DNA of 64,000 nt from Rhizobiales bacterium 62-47. Its GTDB lineage: Bacteria > Pseudomonadota > Alphaproteobacteria > Rhizobiales > Xanthobacteraceae. Location of the stretch: positions 1-64,000 of the forward strand of contig MKVX01000008.1 in the NCBI GenBank assembly GCA_001899255.1. Direction: 5' to 3'. Below the pieces are notes generated by a model that made no database searches, was not told the origin of the DNA, and saw only the letters and a list, made by a program, of their open reading frames with translations. The stretch's first letter is position 1, and each line of letters opens with the position of its first letter. Shown here in pieces: positions 26,850 through 34,563 of the stretch. Position numbers and translations under genes: made by a program.

Positions 26850-28100
26850 CTGTTCAGACTTAAGCACAGCTTGGCGAAGGCCGCGATTCTGATTTCAGCG
26901 TTGTCCGGCGCCGGATGCTCCATCATGCCTGCGAGTGGACCGCAGAGCATGGATGTACGCACTGCACAGGTGGCACAGCCTGAAAGCTTACCCTATGCGC
27001 CGGTGAAGCTGACCCCCGAGGTCGTCAGCATCCTGGGGCGCTATACACCCCGGATTTCCTCTGCGTTTGCGGACAGAACGCCGCCGAAAGCATTCCGTTT
27101 CGGCATCGGCGACACCGTCAGCGTCACGATCTTCGAGGCGACCGCCGGTGGCTTGTTCATCCCGGCCGAAGCCGGCGTTCGCCCCGGCAACTATGTGACG
27201 ATTCCGAACCAGGCCGTCGACAACAACGGCAATATTACCGTCCCCTACGCCGGTGCCGTTCTGGCCAAGGGCCGCACGCCGGCGGAAATCCAACGGGCCA
27301 TCGTGGACGCCCTGAAGAGCCGCGCCATTGAGCCTCAGGTCGTAGTTTCTCTTGTCGACCAGAAGACCTCGTTGGTCAGCGTGCTCGGTGACGTCCGTAC
27401 GGCGGGACGGTTTCCGGCCAGCCCCGCGGGTGAGCGAATTCTGGACGCGATCGCCCGCGCCGGCGGCCCGATGAGCCAAGGTTACGACATCTGGGTGACC
27501 CTCGAGCGCCAAGGACACCGCGCCAGCGTTCCGTTTGGTGCGCTGCTTTATGAACCCGCCAACAACATCTACGTGCTGCCGAATGACGTGATCTACGTCT
27601 TCAGCCAGCCGCAGACCTTCGTGGCGTTCGGCGCCAGCGGTGGAAACCAGGGCCAATACAAGTTTGATGCCTGGCGGATCACCCTCGCGGAGGCCGTCGG
27701 CAAGCATGGCGGTCTGGCGGACCAGCAAGCCGATCCCGGCTCGGTCTTCCTCTATCGTGGGGAAACCCGCGAGGTGGCGCAGAAACTCGGCGTCGATATT
27801 ACCCATTTCGAAGGGCCGATTATCCCGATCGTCTACATCGTCAATCTGCGCGATCCATCGGGGTACTTCCTGGCGCAGACGTTCGAGATGCGGAACAAGG
27901 ACGTTCTCTATATTTCGAACGCCGCTTCTGTTGAGACCACGAAGTTCCTGAACTTCCTGCGGACCATCATGGCGACGGCCAATGACCCGATCATCTACGC
28001 GACCAATGGCTATGCCCTGAAGTCGGCAATCAATGGCGGCTCGACCACGATCATTACGACGCCGACGCCGATCACCGGCGGAGCCGCAGCCGCGCACTAG
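26850..28100 (+). CDS. Wza-like outer-membrane polysaccharide export lipoprotein
   Basis: With a CTG start at 26850 the protein is 416 aa and begins with a complete lipoprotein signal: MFRLKHSLAKAAILISALSG followed by AGC, where Cys23 would be lipidated. A GGGGGA ribosome site at 26839-26844 is correctly spaced for CTG. The first usual start codon is TTG 26871, which lacks a ribosome site and the charged n-region. The mature part has the poly-export domain (FRFGIGDTVSVTIFEATAGG) and SLBB-type segments (VSVLGDVRTAGRFPASPAGE). It forms the outer-membrane exit pore of the Wzx/Wzy route with the Wzc-like protein. Confidence 0.9.
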   Translation: MFRLKHSLAKAAILISALSGAGCSIMPASGPQSMDVRTAQVAQPESLPYAPVKLTPEVVSILGRYTPRISSAFADRTPPKAFRFGIGDTVSVTIFEATAGGLFIPAEAGVRPGNYVTIPNQAVDNNGNITVPYAGAVLAKGRTPAEIQRAIVDALKSRAIEPQVVVSLVDQKTSLVSVLGDVRTAGRFPASPAGERILDAIARAGGPMSQGYDIWVTLERQGHRASVPFGALLYEPANNIYVLPNDVIYVFSQPQTFVAFGASGGNQGQYKFDAWRITLAEAVGKHGGLADQQADPGSVFLYRGETREVAQKLGVDITHFEGPIIPIVYIVNLRDPSGYFLAQTFEMRNKDVLYISNAASVETTKFLNFLRTIMATANDPIIYATNGYALKSAINGGSTTIITTPTPITGGAAAAH

Positions 28101-28108
28101 TCGTAGAA

Positions 28109-28137
28109 GCATTTCCCGGCCACCGGCCGGGAAATGC
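28109..28137 (+). terminator. strong hairpin after the Wza-like gene
   Basis: GCATTTCCCGGCC pairs perfectly with GGCCGGGAAATGC around a three-base loop, 8 bp after the stop. There is no long T-run. The 250 bp that follow include an AT island at 28220-28280 that probably carries the next promoter. Confidence 0.65.
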
Positions 28138-28388
28138 CAGCTTCCAGACCTTGAGGTCTCCAGCCCCAATCAATGCGCGCCCGCCTGTCGCGGGCCTTCA
28201 CGCGCACATAATTGAATCTGTCGTTGCGAATTTAATCTATATTATATATTATTGTTATTTAATTTAAAAATAACCCCGTGATTTGTCGATATGATTCCAG
28301 TTGGCGTGCCCCCCTTCCGCGACAGCCCGTGTAACGGCTATTTTCCTCATCAGGTGGATCGCTTTGATCGGGTCTGTGGTGGCACCCT

Positions 28389-29723
28389 ATGATTGTTGCA
28401 TTCGGCGCACTGGGTACCCTGCTCGTCCTCATCCCGGCCCTGATTGCGGCTGGGAATGTCCTGATTTGCGGGTTGGCGTCCGCCGTCGCGGCGGTCGGAA
28501 TTATCGCGATTGCCGTCGCTCAGCCGGCGACCGACATCGACCGCTTTTTCGAGCTTCTGAAGCCAGCCGCTCTGGCCTGCTTGCTCATTCCCTGCATCTG
28601 GATCCTGTTGCAGGTCATTCCTTTTGTCGGTGGCACTCTCGCCAATTCCGCGTGGTCAACCGCGTCTGGAGCTCTCGGGCGCCCGATGAGCGGTTCGGTC
28701 ACCATTGACACCGGCGCCAGCGTCCTCGCTCTGTGCCGCTATCTCACTGCGGTGGCCATCCTGTTGTTGGGCGTCACTGTCGCCATCAACCGGCAGCGCG
28801 CCGCCACCCTGCTGACCATCTCGACAGCCATAGCGGTCGCAGCGTCGCTTGAATTGATCGTTGTGGAAATGGATTTTGCTCCCATAGCGCATCTGTCCCG
28901 CCGCACTGATGTTGCGAATATCGCAATGATCGGGTTGATCGTTTCATGCGCTTCGGCGGTACAGGCTTTCGAAAACCTTCGCGCGCGCAAGGGCAAACCG
29001 CGCGATGCAAGATCTCCTCTGCCATTGGCGCTGACTGCTTCACTGGCCGCGAGTGCCATCTGCCTCTTTGCAATTCTCGCGAGCTCCGATTCGATTGTTT
29101 TTGCAGCCATCTTTGGTGCGGGCATCGTACTTGGCGCTTACGCCATTCGCCGGCTGCGCCTGGCTCTTTGGGGGCAGATCGGGCTTGCCTCTATGGCGGC
29201 CGTAGCGATCATTGGTCTTCTCGCCACAGCACCGGCGAAGGACACTGACCTGACGCTCAGTCTGACGAAGCCCAGCCAATTTGCGTCGATCGAGCGAATG
29301 CTGTCCGATGTGAAATGGACCGGAGCCGGCGCCGGAACATTCGACGCGCTCGTCCCTATCTATCGCGACATCGACGAAGCCGACCTGCACGACAATGCTT
29401 CGACGGCAGCTATCGTTGCGATCGAGATGGGACGGCCATTCCTGTGGGTCAGCGTCGTCCTTTTACTGTTTGCTGCCGCCCTGCTTTTCAAACGCGCTTT
29501 GGCGCGCGGGCGAGACTATGTTTACGCGAGCACAGGTGCGGGATGCATCGTCGCGCTTCTCATCTCTTCCTTCACGACCAACGGGGCCCTCGGCCCGACA
29601 ACATCGCTCATGGCCAGCGTCATTTGCGGCGTTGCAATTGCGCAGAGCCTCGGCGTAGGCAAGCGTCGCAACGAGTGGTCGATGGAAGACAACACCAGGG
29701 CGCAAGATGGCCAACGTGAGTGA
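28389..29723 (+). CDS. polytopic membrane protein of the O-antigen ligase / polymerase type
   Basis: The 444-aa product has roughly ten hydrophobic segments, beginning MIVAFGALGTLLVLIPALIA. Near residues 310-350 it has WTGAGAGTFDALVPIYR and LHDNASTAAIVAIEMGRPFL. This matches the GxGxGxF...HN/D...xExG pattern of Wzy_C / O-antigen-ligase proteins, whose periplasmic loop holds the catalytic residues. It could polymerise EPS or transfer it to an acceptor. It is the second such protein in the locus (see 5759) and overlaps the next gene by 17 bp. Confidence 0.72.
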   Translation: MIVAFGALGTLLVLIPALIAAGNVLICGLASAVAAVGIIAIAVAQPATDIDRFFELLKPAALACLLIPCIWILLQVIPFVGGTLANSAWSTASGALGRPMSGSVTIDTGASVLALCRYLTAVAILLLGVTVAINRQRAATLLTISTAIAVAASLELIVVEMDFAPIAHLSRRTDVANIAMIGLIVSCASAVQAFENLRARKGKPRDARSPLPLALTASLAASAICLFAILASSDSIVFAAIFGAGIVLGAYAIRRLRLALWGQIGLASMAAVAIIGLLATAPAKDTDLTLSLTKPSQFASIERMLSDVKWTGAGAGTFDALVPIYRDIDEADLHDNASTAAIVAIEMGRPFLWVSVVLLLFAAALLFKRALARGRDYVYASTGAGCIVALLISSFTTNGALGPTTSLMASVICGVAIAQSLGVGKRRNEWSMEDNTRAQDGQRE

Positions 29724-30429
29724 TAGTGTGCCTATGGATGCCAGATTTTCCGCGCGAGCCATGATGCGCGCCGGCCTTTTCGTGCTCGCAATCATCCTCG
29801 CGATACAAGCTATCTGGATTCTTTATGCCGAAGCCTACCGGCTCAATCGGGACCAGCCGTTGATGGGTTCGACCGCCGGGACCATCGCGCGAGCGGATCA
29901 GGAGCGCGCATTCAAGGCGGCCTCCCTCGCTTTCATCCGCGGTGATCTCTGGGCTGAGAGCGCGATTGCCTATGCCGGACAAATCGGGACTGACCGCGCG
30001 TCTCTGGTCGATCCGAACGATCCCCAGAAAGAAAAAGCGCGCGTAAGCATGCTCCAAACCCTGCGATATTCGCCGCATCGGGGGGATATCTGGCTCTTGT
30101 TGGCAGCGGCGGCTGACCGCAATGGATGGCAGGGCTTTCAGCCTGGCGCGCTCATCAAGGTCTCATATTACACGGCACCAAATGAGACCGCTCTGTTTCC
30201 ACTACGGCTGGCCACCGCACTTCAGCTCAAGAATGGGTTAGGCGACGAAGAACTCCGGGAGCTTGTCCGGCGCGATATCCGGATCATCCTGACGCACGAT
30301 CCGGCTCTCAAGCCTGCGTTGGCGCAAGCCTACAAGACCGCTTCAGCGGCCGGGAAAATGTTCCTGGAGCAAACGATCAGCGAAATCGACCCAAGCTATG
30401 TCAGCGTCGTGCGAACCAAACTGCCCTGA
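29707..30429 (+). CDS. membrane-anchored hypothetical protein paired with the polymerase-like gene
   Basis: The protein has 240 residues with one N-terminal membrane anchor (LFVLAIILAIQAIWILYA, about 24-41). The periplasmic part is alpha-helical and contains a WLLLAAAADRNGW segment and repeated Ala/Leu-rich helices, reminiscent of a TPR-like scaffold. The start lies 17 bp inside the polymerase-like gene, so expression is coupled. A role as a partner of that membrane protein is inferred from the overlap. The family is not recognised. Confidence 0.7.
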   Translation: MANVSDSVPMDARFSARAMMRAGLFVLAIILAIQAIWILYAEAYRLNRDQPLMGSTAGTIARADQERAFKAASLAFIRGDLWAESAIAYAGQIGTDRASLVDPNDPQKEKARVSMLQTLRYSPHRGDIWLLLAAAADRNGWQGFQPGALIKVSYYTAPNETALFPLRLATALQLKNGLGDEELRELVRRDIRIILTHDPALKPALAQAYKTASAAGKMFLEQTISEIDPSYVSVVRTKLP

Positions 30430-30441
30430 TCGCTTTTCCAG

Positions 30442-30723
30442 TCAGGTCGCCCGGTCAGAGCGATGACGCGCCTGTACGCGCGGCTTGGCAACCGCAGATC
30501 CCCGCGCCTCCACCGTACTCCGGAAATAGATACCAGCGAGATATCCTAGCTGAATCACGACCAGCAGCTGCAGCGCCCAAAAGCCTGAGCTCAACCCCAG
30601 AACGGCGGCGACGCTTACGCACTCGATCAAAACAAGCGCGACCATCACCAGCAGAATCTGAACGGAGAAAACCGAACCCGCGATTGCCCCTGCAAAAAAA
30701 TGGAGTACGGCCGCGATTATCAA
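30442..30723 (-). CDS. small membrane protein, three predicted TM segments
   Basis: The protein has 93 residues with hydrophobic segments AAVLHFFAGAIAGSVFSVQI, ILLVMVALVLIECVSVAAVL and WALQLLVVIQLGYLAGIYF, then a basic tail. The start is TTG 30723, well supported by AGGGGGT about 5 bp upstream. It is convergent with the 29707 gene and divergent from the initiating transferase. Small membrane proteins near rhizobial EPS genes can be regulators of the ExoX/SyrA type, but no specific motif proves that here. Confidence 0.65.
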   Translation of the reverse strand: MIIAAVLHFFAGAIAGSVFSVQILLVMVALVLIECVSVAAVLGLSSGFWALQLLVVIQLGYLAGIYFRSTVEARGSAVAKPRVQARHRSDRAT

Positions 30724-30896
30724 AGCTACCCCCTACGCCGAACGGATTCGACGCTAGCGGCAAGCGGTTAACGAAAATTAAATAGGAGATTTACAATTAA
30801 ATAAAATCAAATTAAGCGCTACTTGCAAATTATCCAGCAATATAATAGCTTAATTCTAAATTAACCCAGAATACTATTCGGCTGAATTAATTTGAA

Positions 30897-32357
30897 ATGA
30901 ACCCCGCCAAACAGCAGATCGGGTTGGAGCTTCCAGATCGCGTCGCGGTTCGCGGCCTGAGCGACCGCAAATGGCCTATTCGCTACGATGCGATCGAACG
31001 CCTGGCGATCGTTCTGGACTTCGTATCGATCGTTTCCGCCGCAGCGCTATCGGTGTGGCTGTTCGGCCTTAAATCCTCCAGCAGCGGTTTCGATCTCGGG
31101 AAGTATCTCGGCCCCGCGGTGCTCGTTTCGGTTCTCTTTGTTTCAGTGATGAAGTTGCGCGAACTTTATAAGCCGACTGATTTGCTGAACTTCAAAAGCC
31201 AGTTTTGGGCCACCTTTCTGGCGTGGTTGGGCGTGTTCTTTTTCCTTGCAGCGACCGTTTCGACCTTCGCGCTCGAGCAACATATTGCGCACGATATCGT
31301 CATTTCCTTCCTGCTGATCGGCTTCACGATTCTTACTGTCAACCGCTGGATGTTGAAGGACATCATTCGGCGAGGCCTGGCCGAGCGGCGCTTTGCCGGC
31401 CGGAACGTGGTACTGCTGACCGATCAATCCCAAAAGAACGATCCGGCTATCGTTGACGCTTTGGCAGACCTTGGCTTTGCGATCGAGCAGCACTTCGTGC
31501 TGTCCCCTTCGGACAAGACCCGTAACCATGACAAGACGATCGCGCGGATCATCGAATATACGCGGAGCTCCGATATCGAGGAGATCGTCGTAGGCGCAGA
31601 TCCGAACTTCTGGCCTGAGCTGAACGATATTCTTGCGCAGCTGCGCGTGCTGCCCATTCCAGTGAATTTCGTCCCCACCGGAATCACTTCGAAAATACTT
31701 CGCCAGCCGATCCGTGAATTCGGAAGCGCCATTTGCATCGAATTGCAACGTGGGCCGCTAACCTCGACGGATCTCATCCTAAAGCGCGGTATCGATGTCG
31801 TCGTCTCGGGCCTGGCCCTGTTTGCCCTGCTCCCGTTGCTGGCAATCGTTGCCGTCGCCATCAAGCTCGACTCTCCCGGCCCCGTCCTCTTCAGGCAACA
31901 ACGTTGCGGCTTCAATGGCCGTCGATTCGCGATCCGGAAATTCCGTACGATGTCGGTGCTCGAAGAGGGCCCCACGATCGTGCAGGCTCAGTTCGCGGAC
32001 AAGCGTGTGACGCGCCTGGGTACGTGGTTGCGCCGAACCAGTATCGACGAACTGCCCCAGCTATTGAATGTTCTCGACGGAACGATGTCGTTGGTTGGTC
32101 CGCGACCTCATGCGGTCGCTCACGACAATCAGTTCGACCAAGCGGTCAGCAATTACGCCTTCCGGCGACGGGTCAAACCCGGGCTGACGGGATGGGCTCA
32201 GATAAAGGGCTGCCGAGGACCGACTCCCACGTCTGCAGCGGTTGAAGAGCGGGTTTCGTACGATCTTTGGTACATCGAGAACTGGAGCTTCCTGCTCGAT
32301 CTCGTGATCCTGATGAAGACGCCCCTCGAGATTTTGCGCGGCCGGAATGCGTACTAG
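30897..32357 (+). CDS. initiating undecaprenyl-phosphate sugar phosphotransferase (WcaJ/ExoY-type PGT)
   Basis: The protein has 486 residues. The N-terminal half has four to five hydrophobic helices and a nucleotide-binding-like domain (residues about 150-250). A membrane re-entrant helix ([20 protein letters not shown]) follows, then the catalytic polyprenol phosphoglycosyltransferase domain with [33 protein letters not shown] and [15 protein letters not shown]. The DE pair in SIDELPQ is the catalytic dyad of this family. It loads the first sugar-1-phosphate onto undecaprenyl phosphate and so starts every EPS repeat unit. An AT-rich 170-bp promoter region precedes it. Confidence 0.93.
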   Translation: MNPAKQQIGLELPDRVAVRGLSDRKWPIRYDAIERLAIVLDFVSIVSAAALSVWLFGLKSSSSGFDLGKYLGPAVLVSVLFVSVMKLRELYKPTDLLNFKSQFWATFLAWLGVFFFLAATVSTFALEQHIAHDIVISFLLIGFTILTVNRWMLKDIIRRGLAERRFAGRNVVLLTDQSQKNDPAIVDALADLGFAIEQHFVLSPSDKTRNHDKTIARIIEYTRSSDIEEIVVGADPNFWPELNDILAQLRVLPIPVNFVPTGITSKILRQPIREFGSAICIELQRGPLTSTDLILKRGIDVVVSGLALFALLPLLAIVAVAIKLDSPGPVLFRQQRCGFNGRRFAIRKFRTMSVLEEGPTIVQAQFADKRVTRLGTWLRRTSIDELPQLLNVLDGTMSLVGPRPHAVAHDNQFDQAVSNYAFRRRVKPGLTGWAQIKGCRGPTPTSAAVEERVSYDLWYIENWSFLLDLVILMKTPLEILRGRNAY

Positions 32358-32390
32358 TCGCGTGGACAGGTTGGAATTGTTGGAAATGAA

Positions 32391-32567
32391 TCAATCGTCG
32401 TTTCGCTGCAAGGCTTCTGCGATTTGCTTGAGGACGGCGTCGGTGTCCGGCTTGGGCACCAGTGGAACCTTCCGGTCGGCCTCGCGGCGCTCTTCACGGG
32501 CTTCCTTGCGGTTACCCACCGCGACGGTCTCGAGCTCCGCCTCAATACGATTCCAATCACGGCTCAC
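32391..32567 (-). CDS. small charged helical protein (58 aa)
   Basis: A GTG at 32567 preceded by GGGAGG at optimal spacing opens a 58-codon frame. The product is highly charged: SRDWNRIEAELETVAVGNRK, then KEAREERREADRKVPLVPKP, ending IAEALQRNDD. It reads as two soluble amphipathic helices joined by a Pro-rich turn, with no membrane or secretion signal. It is convergent with the initiating transferase (33 bp apart). The composition and ribosome site support a real small gene. The function is unknown. Confidence 0.6.
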   Translation of the reverse strand: MSRDWNRIEAELETVAVGNRKEAREERREADRKVPLVPKPDTDAVLKQIAEALQRNDD

Positions 32568-32856
32568 GACGGCCCTCCCACGTACGGCTGGTCGATTGCA
32601 GAGATTACGCCAATCGGCACTGCCGAACTCATCGTTCTCACGTCTTGGTTAACGATATGGGGTCAATTTGAAGGTCATTCGGCGCCACACCAAACCAACC
32701 GTCCGCTGTAGAAATTAAATAAGAGACCGTAATTGTATTTAAATGTCATAATGTGCCTCGGTACTGGAGATGATTCGGCCGGGGCGATGGAAGTTGGGGG
32801 ACTTCTCGTGAGGATGAACAGCCAGCTACGTCGCAACGACGCGGGAGATCGGCTCG
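32568..32856. other. upstream region of the first H-NS-family gene
   Basis: This contains an AT island at 32713-32755 (GAAATTAAATAAGAG, GTATTTAAATGTCATAATG) that could hold a promoter. A TTGGGGGAC element at 32794-32802 is followed by a short upstream frame. Confidence 0.5.
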
Positions 32857-32864
32857 ATGAGTGA
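32808..32864 (+). CDS. possible 18-aa upstream reading frame leading into the H-NS-family gene
   Basis: GTG at 32808 (or ATG 32814) lies 5 bp after TTGGGGGAC and opens an 18-codon frame. Its TGA at 32862-32864 overlaps the ATG of the H-NS-family gene (32857). The overlap would allow translational coupling. The peptide has no amino-acid bias that points to attenuation. It could also be chance. Confidence 0.3.
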   Translation: MRMNSQLRRNDAGDRLDE

Positions 32865-33324
32865 TCCCGCAGCCTCAGAAGTAGGCGATGCTTCAGTTCG
32901 AAGTCACCACAACTATCAAGATCGCGAGACCGCGATGCGTAAACCGATCCTGCCAGATTTTGGTTCTCTTCAATTCGATGAGCTCTGGCTCATCCATGAA
33001 GAGCTGACCAAGATTTTGTCGGACCGGATCATCGCGGAAAAACGCGAACTTGAGAGCCGCCTGGCAAAACTGAATCAAGTCGATGTGGCCGGCGTGCTGG
33101 AAACTTCAGCGCCTCATGCAGCCGATGAGCGCGCACCGCGGCGCAAATATCCGAAGGTGCTGCCAAAGTATTTTAATCCACAATTGCCCTCCGAGACCTG
33201 GTCCGGAAGGGGTAAACAGCCGCGCTGGCTGGTGGCAGCTCTCAAGTCAGGGCACAAGCTGAGCGAATTCGAGATTGTTGATCCAGCCCGGCGCAAGACA
33301 GAGAAAGACTACTCGCGCGGTTAA
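32857..33324 (+). CDS. H-NS-family nucleoid-associated protein (copy 1)
   Basis: The protein has 155 residues. An N-terminal coiled-coil oligomerisation region (FDELWLIHEELTKILSDRI ... KRELESRLAKLN) is followed by a linker. The C-terminal H-NS DNA-binding core is YPKVLPKYFNPQLPSETWSG and RGKQPRWLVAALKSG. This core inserts into AT-rich minor grooves and silences transcription. Compared with copy 2 (38330) it has about 26 extra N-terminal residues. ATG 32935 (MRKPILPDFG) would give the normal family length, so the start is uncertain. Its stop overlaps the convergent small gene's stop within TTAA. It may regulate the EPS and peptide loci around it. Confidence 0.88.
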   Translation: MSDPAASEVGDASVRSHHNYQDRETAMRKPILPDFGSLQFDELWLIHEELTKILSDRIIAEKRELESRLAKLNQVDVAGVLETSAPHAADERAPRRKYPKVLPKYFNPQLPSETWSGRGKQPRWLVAALKSGHKLSEFEIVDPARRKTEKDYSRG

Positions 33325-33662
33325 TTCGCGCCGGTTTTCTTTCCCAGGCTCCGTGATCGTACTGTCGAAGTCGACGCTTGTTGAATTGCTGGTAACGGAG
33401 ATGTCCGCCACAACGCATTGTCGTGCGCGGACACCAACTCGGCTTCGATCGCTGTCCTATTGTCAACAGAGCCTCGTTCGAGACACTCTCTGATCATCCC
33501 CACCTCGACCAGAAGCACGCCCCAGAGCGAAATCTGCGTGGCAAGAATTGCAGGCGTCGGCTTCGTTGCAACCAGTTCAGCGAGCCGCGCCTGAACCTCG
33601 CGAATCGTGCTGAAGGACTTGAACAACACGTTATCTCGCGCCCTCGTGGGATGCGTCGCCAT
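33321..33662 (-). CDS. small helical hypothetical protein, paralog A
   Basis: The protein has 113 residues. ATG 33662 has AGAGG at good spacing. The middle reads as a helical hairpin: FSTIREVQARLAELVATK, then TPAILATQISLWGVLLVEVG and MIRECLERGS. The second helix resembles that of the 37473 gene product: P-A-x-L-x-x-Q-I-x-L-x-x-x-L-L in both. It has no signal peptide. Its stop shares TTAA with the convergent H-NS-family gene. The function is unknown, but the spread of two related copies around the peptide genes suggests they belong to the same module. Confidence 0.6.
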   Translation of the reverse strand: MATHPTRARDNVLFKSFSTIREVQARLAELVATKPTPAILATQISLWGVLLVEVGMIRECLERGSVDNRTAIEAELVSAHDNALWRTSPLPAIQQASTSTVRSRSLGKKTGAN

Positions 33663-34025
33663 ACCGAGCCTCTTGCTGAGCTATCGTCGATCTCCCCCGG
33701 TAGACGCACCCATTGTCGGGTTGGTTCAAACCCGCCCGCAGAAGCCGTTCACGAATTGGAGATTTTTGCGCGAGCGTCCCGTCAACGACAACCGAACCAC
33801 GTAACGTCGATGGCGATGGCGATATGTCGTCTCACTTAAATTCCGGGCGCCTGGAAACAATTCAACCGTCCGACTGCTCAGCAGGTTCCTGCGCACGCGG
33901 GCAAGTTGCTCCACGCAGGCCGCACAAATGCGCCGTGACACGAATACAGGTTTGCTGAGATGAAGAACCAATCGCACGCGCGCGCGAAATACCAACGCCC
34001 TCCGATGTCAAGCAACACACAAGCA
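33663..34025. other. region without a supported gene
   Basis: Several short frames exist on both strands, but none has a convincing ribosome site or protein-like composition. The stretch lies between paralog A and the terminator of the peptide gene. Confidence 0.4.
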
Positions 34026-34052
34026 AACGGCCCGCTTACAAGGCGGGCCGTT
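34026..34052 (-). terminator. terminator downstream of the precursor-like peptide gene
   Basis: AACGGCCCGC pairs perfectly with GCGGGCCGTT around a seven-base loop. Read on the minus strand the stem runs into TTTGCTTG. It lies about 119 bp after the peptide gene's stop, so that transcript carries a long 3' UTR. Confidence 0.65.
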
Positions 34053-34170
34053 CGAAACCTCATCGGCTTGTGCGCAAAATCCCAGCGGTGCCTTCACAAC
34101 ATAAATTGCTTGAAACCCAAACGAGCCGCAGCGAAAGGCAACCGAGAGATTCTTCGAAAATAGCGGAATA

Positions 34171-34425
34171 TCAGAAGAGCTTGTCGAACCAGTTCTCAAG
34201 CCACTTCCAAAAATCCCAATCCCTTGGTCCAGGATTGCCCGGATTGCTTCCGCTACCGCCACCAGAGCCGGCAATCGCATCCGAATTGAGCGACGTCGAT
34301 AACAACACCGTTAACGCCGGAGGCGTTACAACCGCAAACTTGCCACACGCAGCAAGGAACTTGCGGCGGTCGTCATCAATGGGAGAATTGGCATCGTTGC
34401 GCGTATCGTTGATCTGATCGGTCAT
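34171..34425 (-). CDS. precursor-like small protein with twin-arginine leader and aromatic C-terminus
   Basis: The protein has 84 residues in four parts: an acidic/Asn-rich head (MTDQINDTRNDANSPIDD), then DRRKFLAACGKFAVVTPP and ALTVLLSTSLNSDAIA, which look like a Tat-type RRxFL motif with a short hydrophobic stretch broken by PP. A Gly/Ser linker (GSGGGSGSNPGNPGPR) follows, and the last 15 residues DWDFWKWLENWFDKLF-like are very rich in Trp and Phe. Three Trp are spaced along an amphipathic helix. It is divergent from a PqqD-kinase fusion across 138 bp of AT-rich DNA. It may be a modified or exported peptide handled by those enzymes; this is inference from context. Confidence 0.72.
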   Translation of the reverse strand: MTDQINDTRNDANSPIDDDRRKFLAACGKFAVVTPPALTVLLSTSLNSDAIAGSGGGSGSNPGNPGPRDWDFWKWLENWFDKLF

Positions 34426-34563
34426 GTCTATGGACCTTAATATAATTTAATCCAGCAAGCATTTTTCTGCATTTAATTTATGTCTCTTTAATGCAGAATG
34501 TCAAGATTTTCACCATCCGATTTGCACTGATTTAAATAGAGCGCGAAGCACACTTTTCAGTGA
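34426..34563. promoter_or_regulatory. AT-rich divergent promoter region of the peptide locus
   Basis: The region carries AATATAATTTAATCC, CATTTAATTTATG and CTGATTTAAATAG. It is far more AT-rich than flanking coding DNA and is bracketed at a distance by two H-NS-family genes. It must contain promoters for both the peptide (minus) and kinase (plus) genes. Exact -35/-10 boxes are not assigned. Confidence 0.5.
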
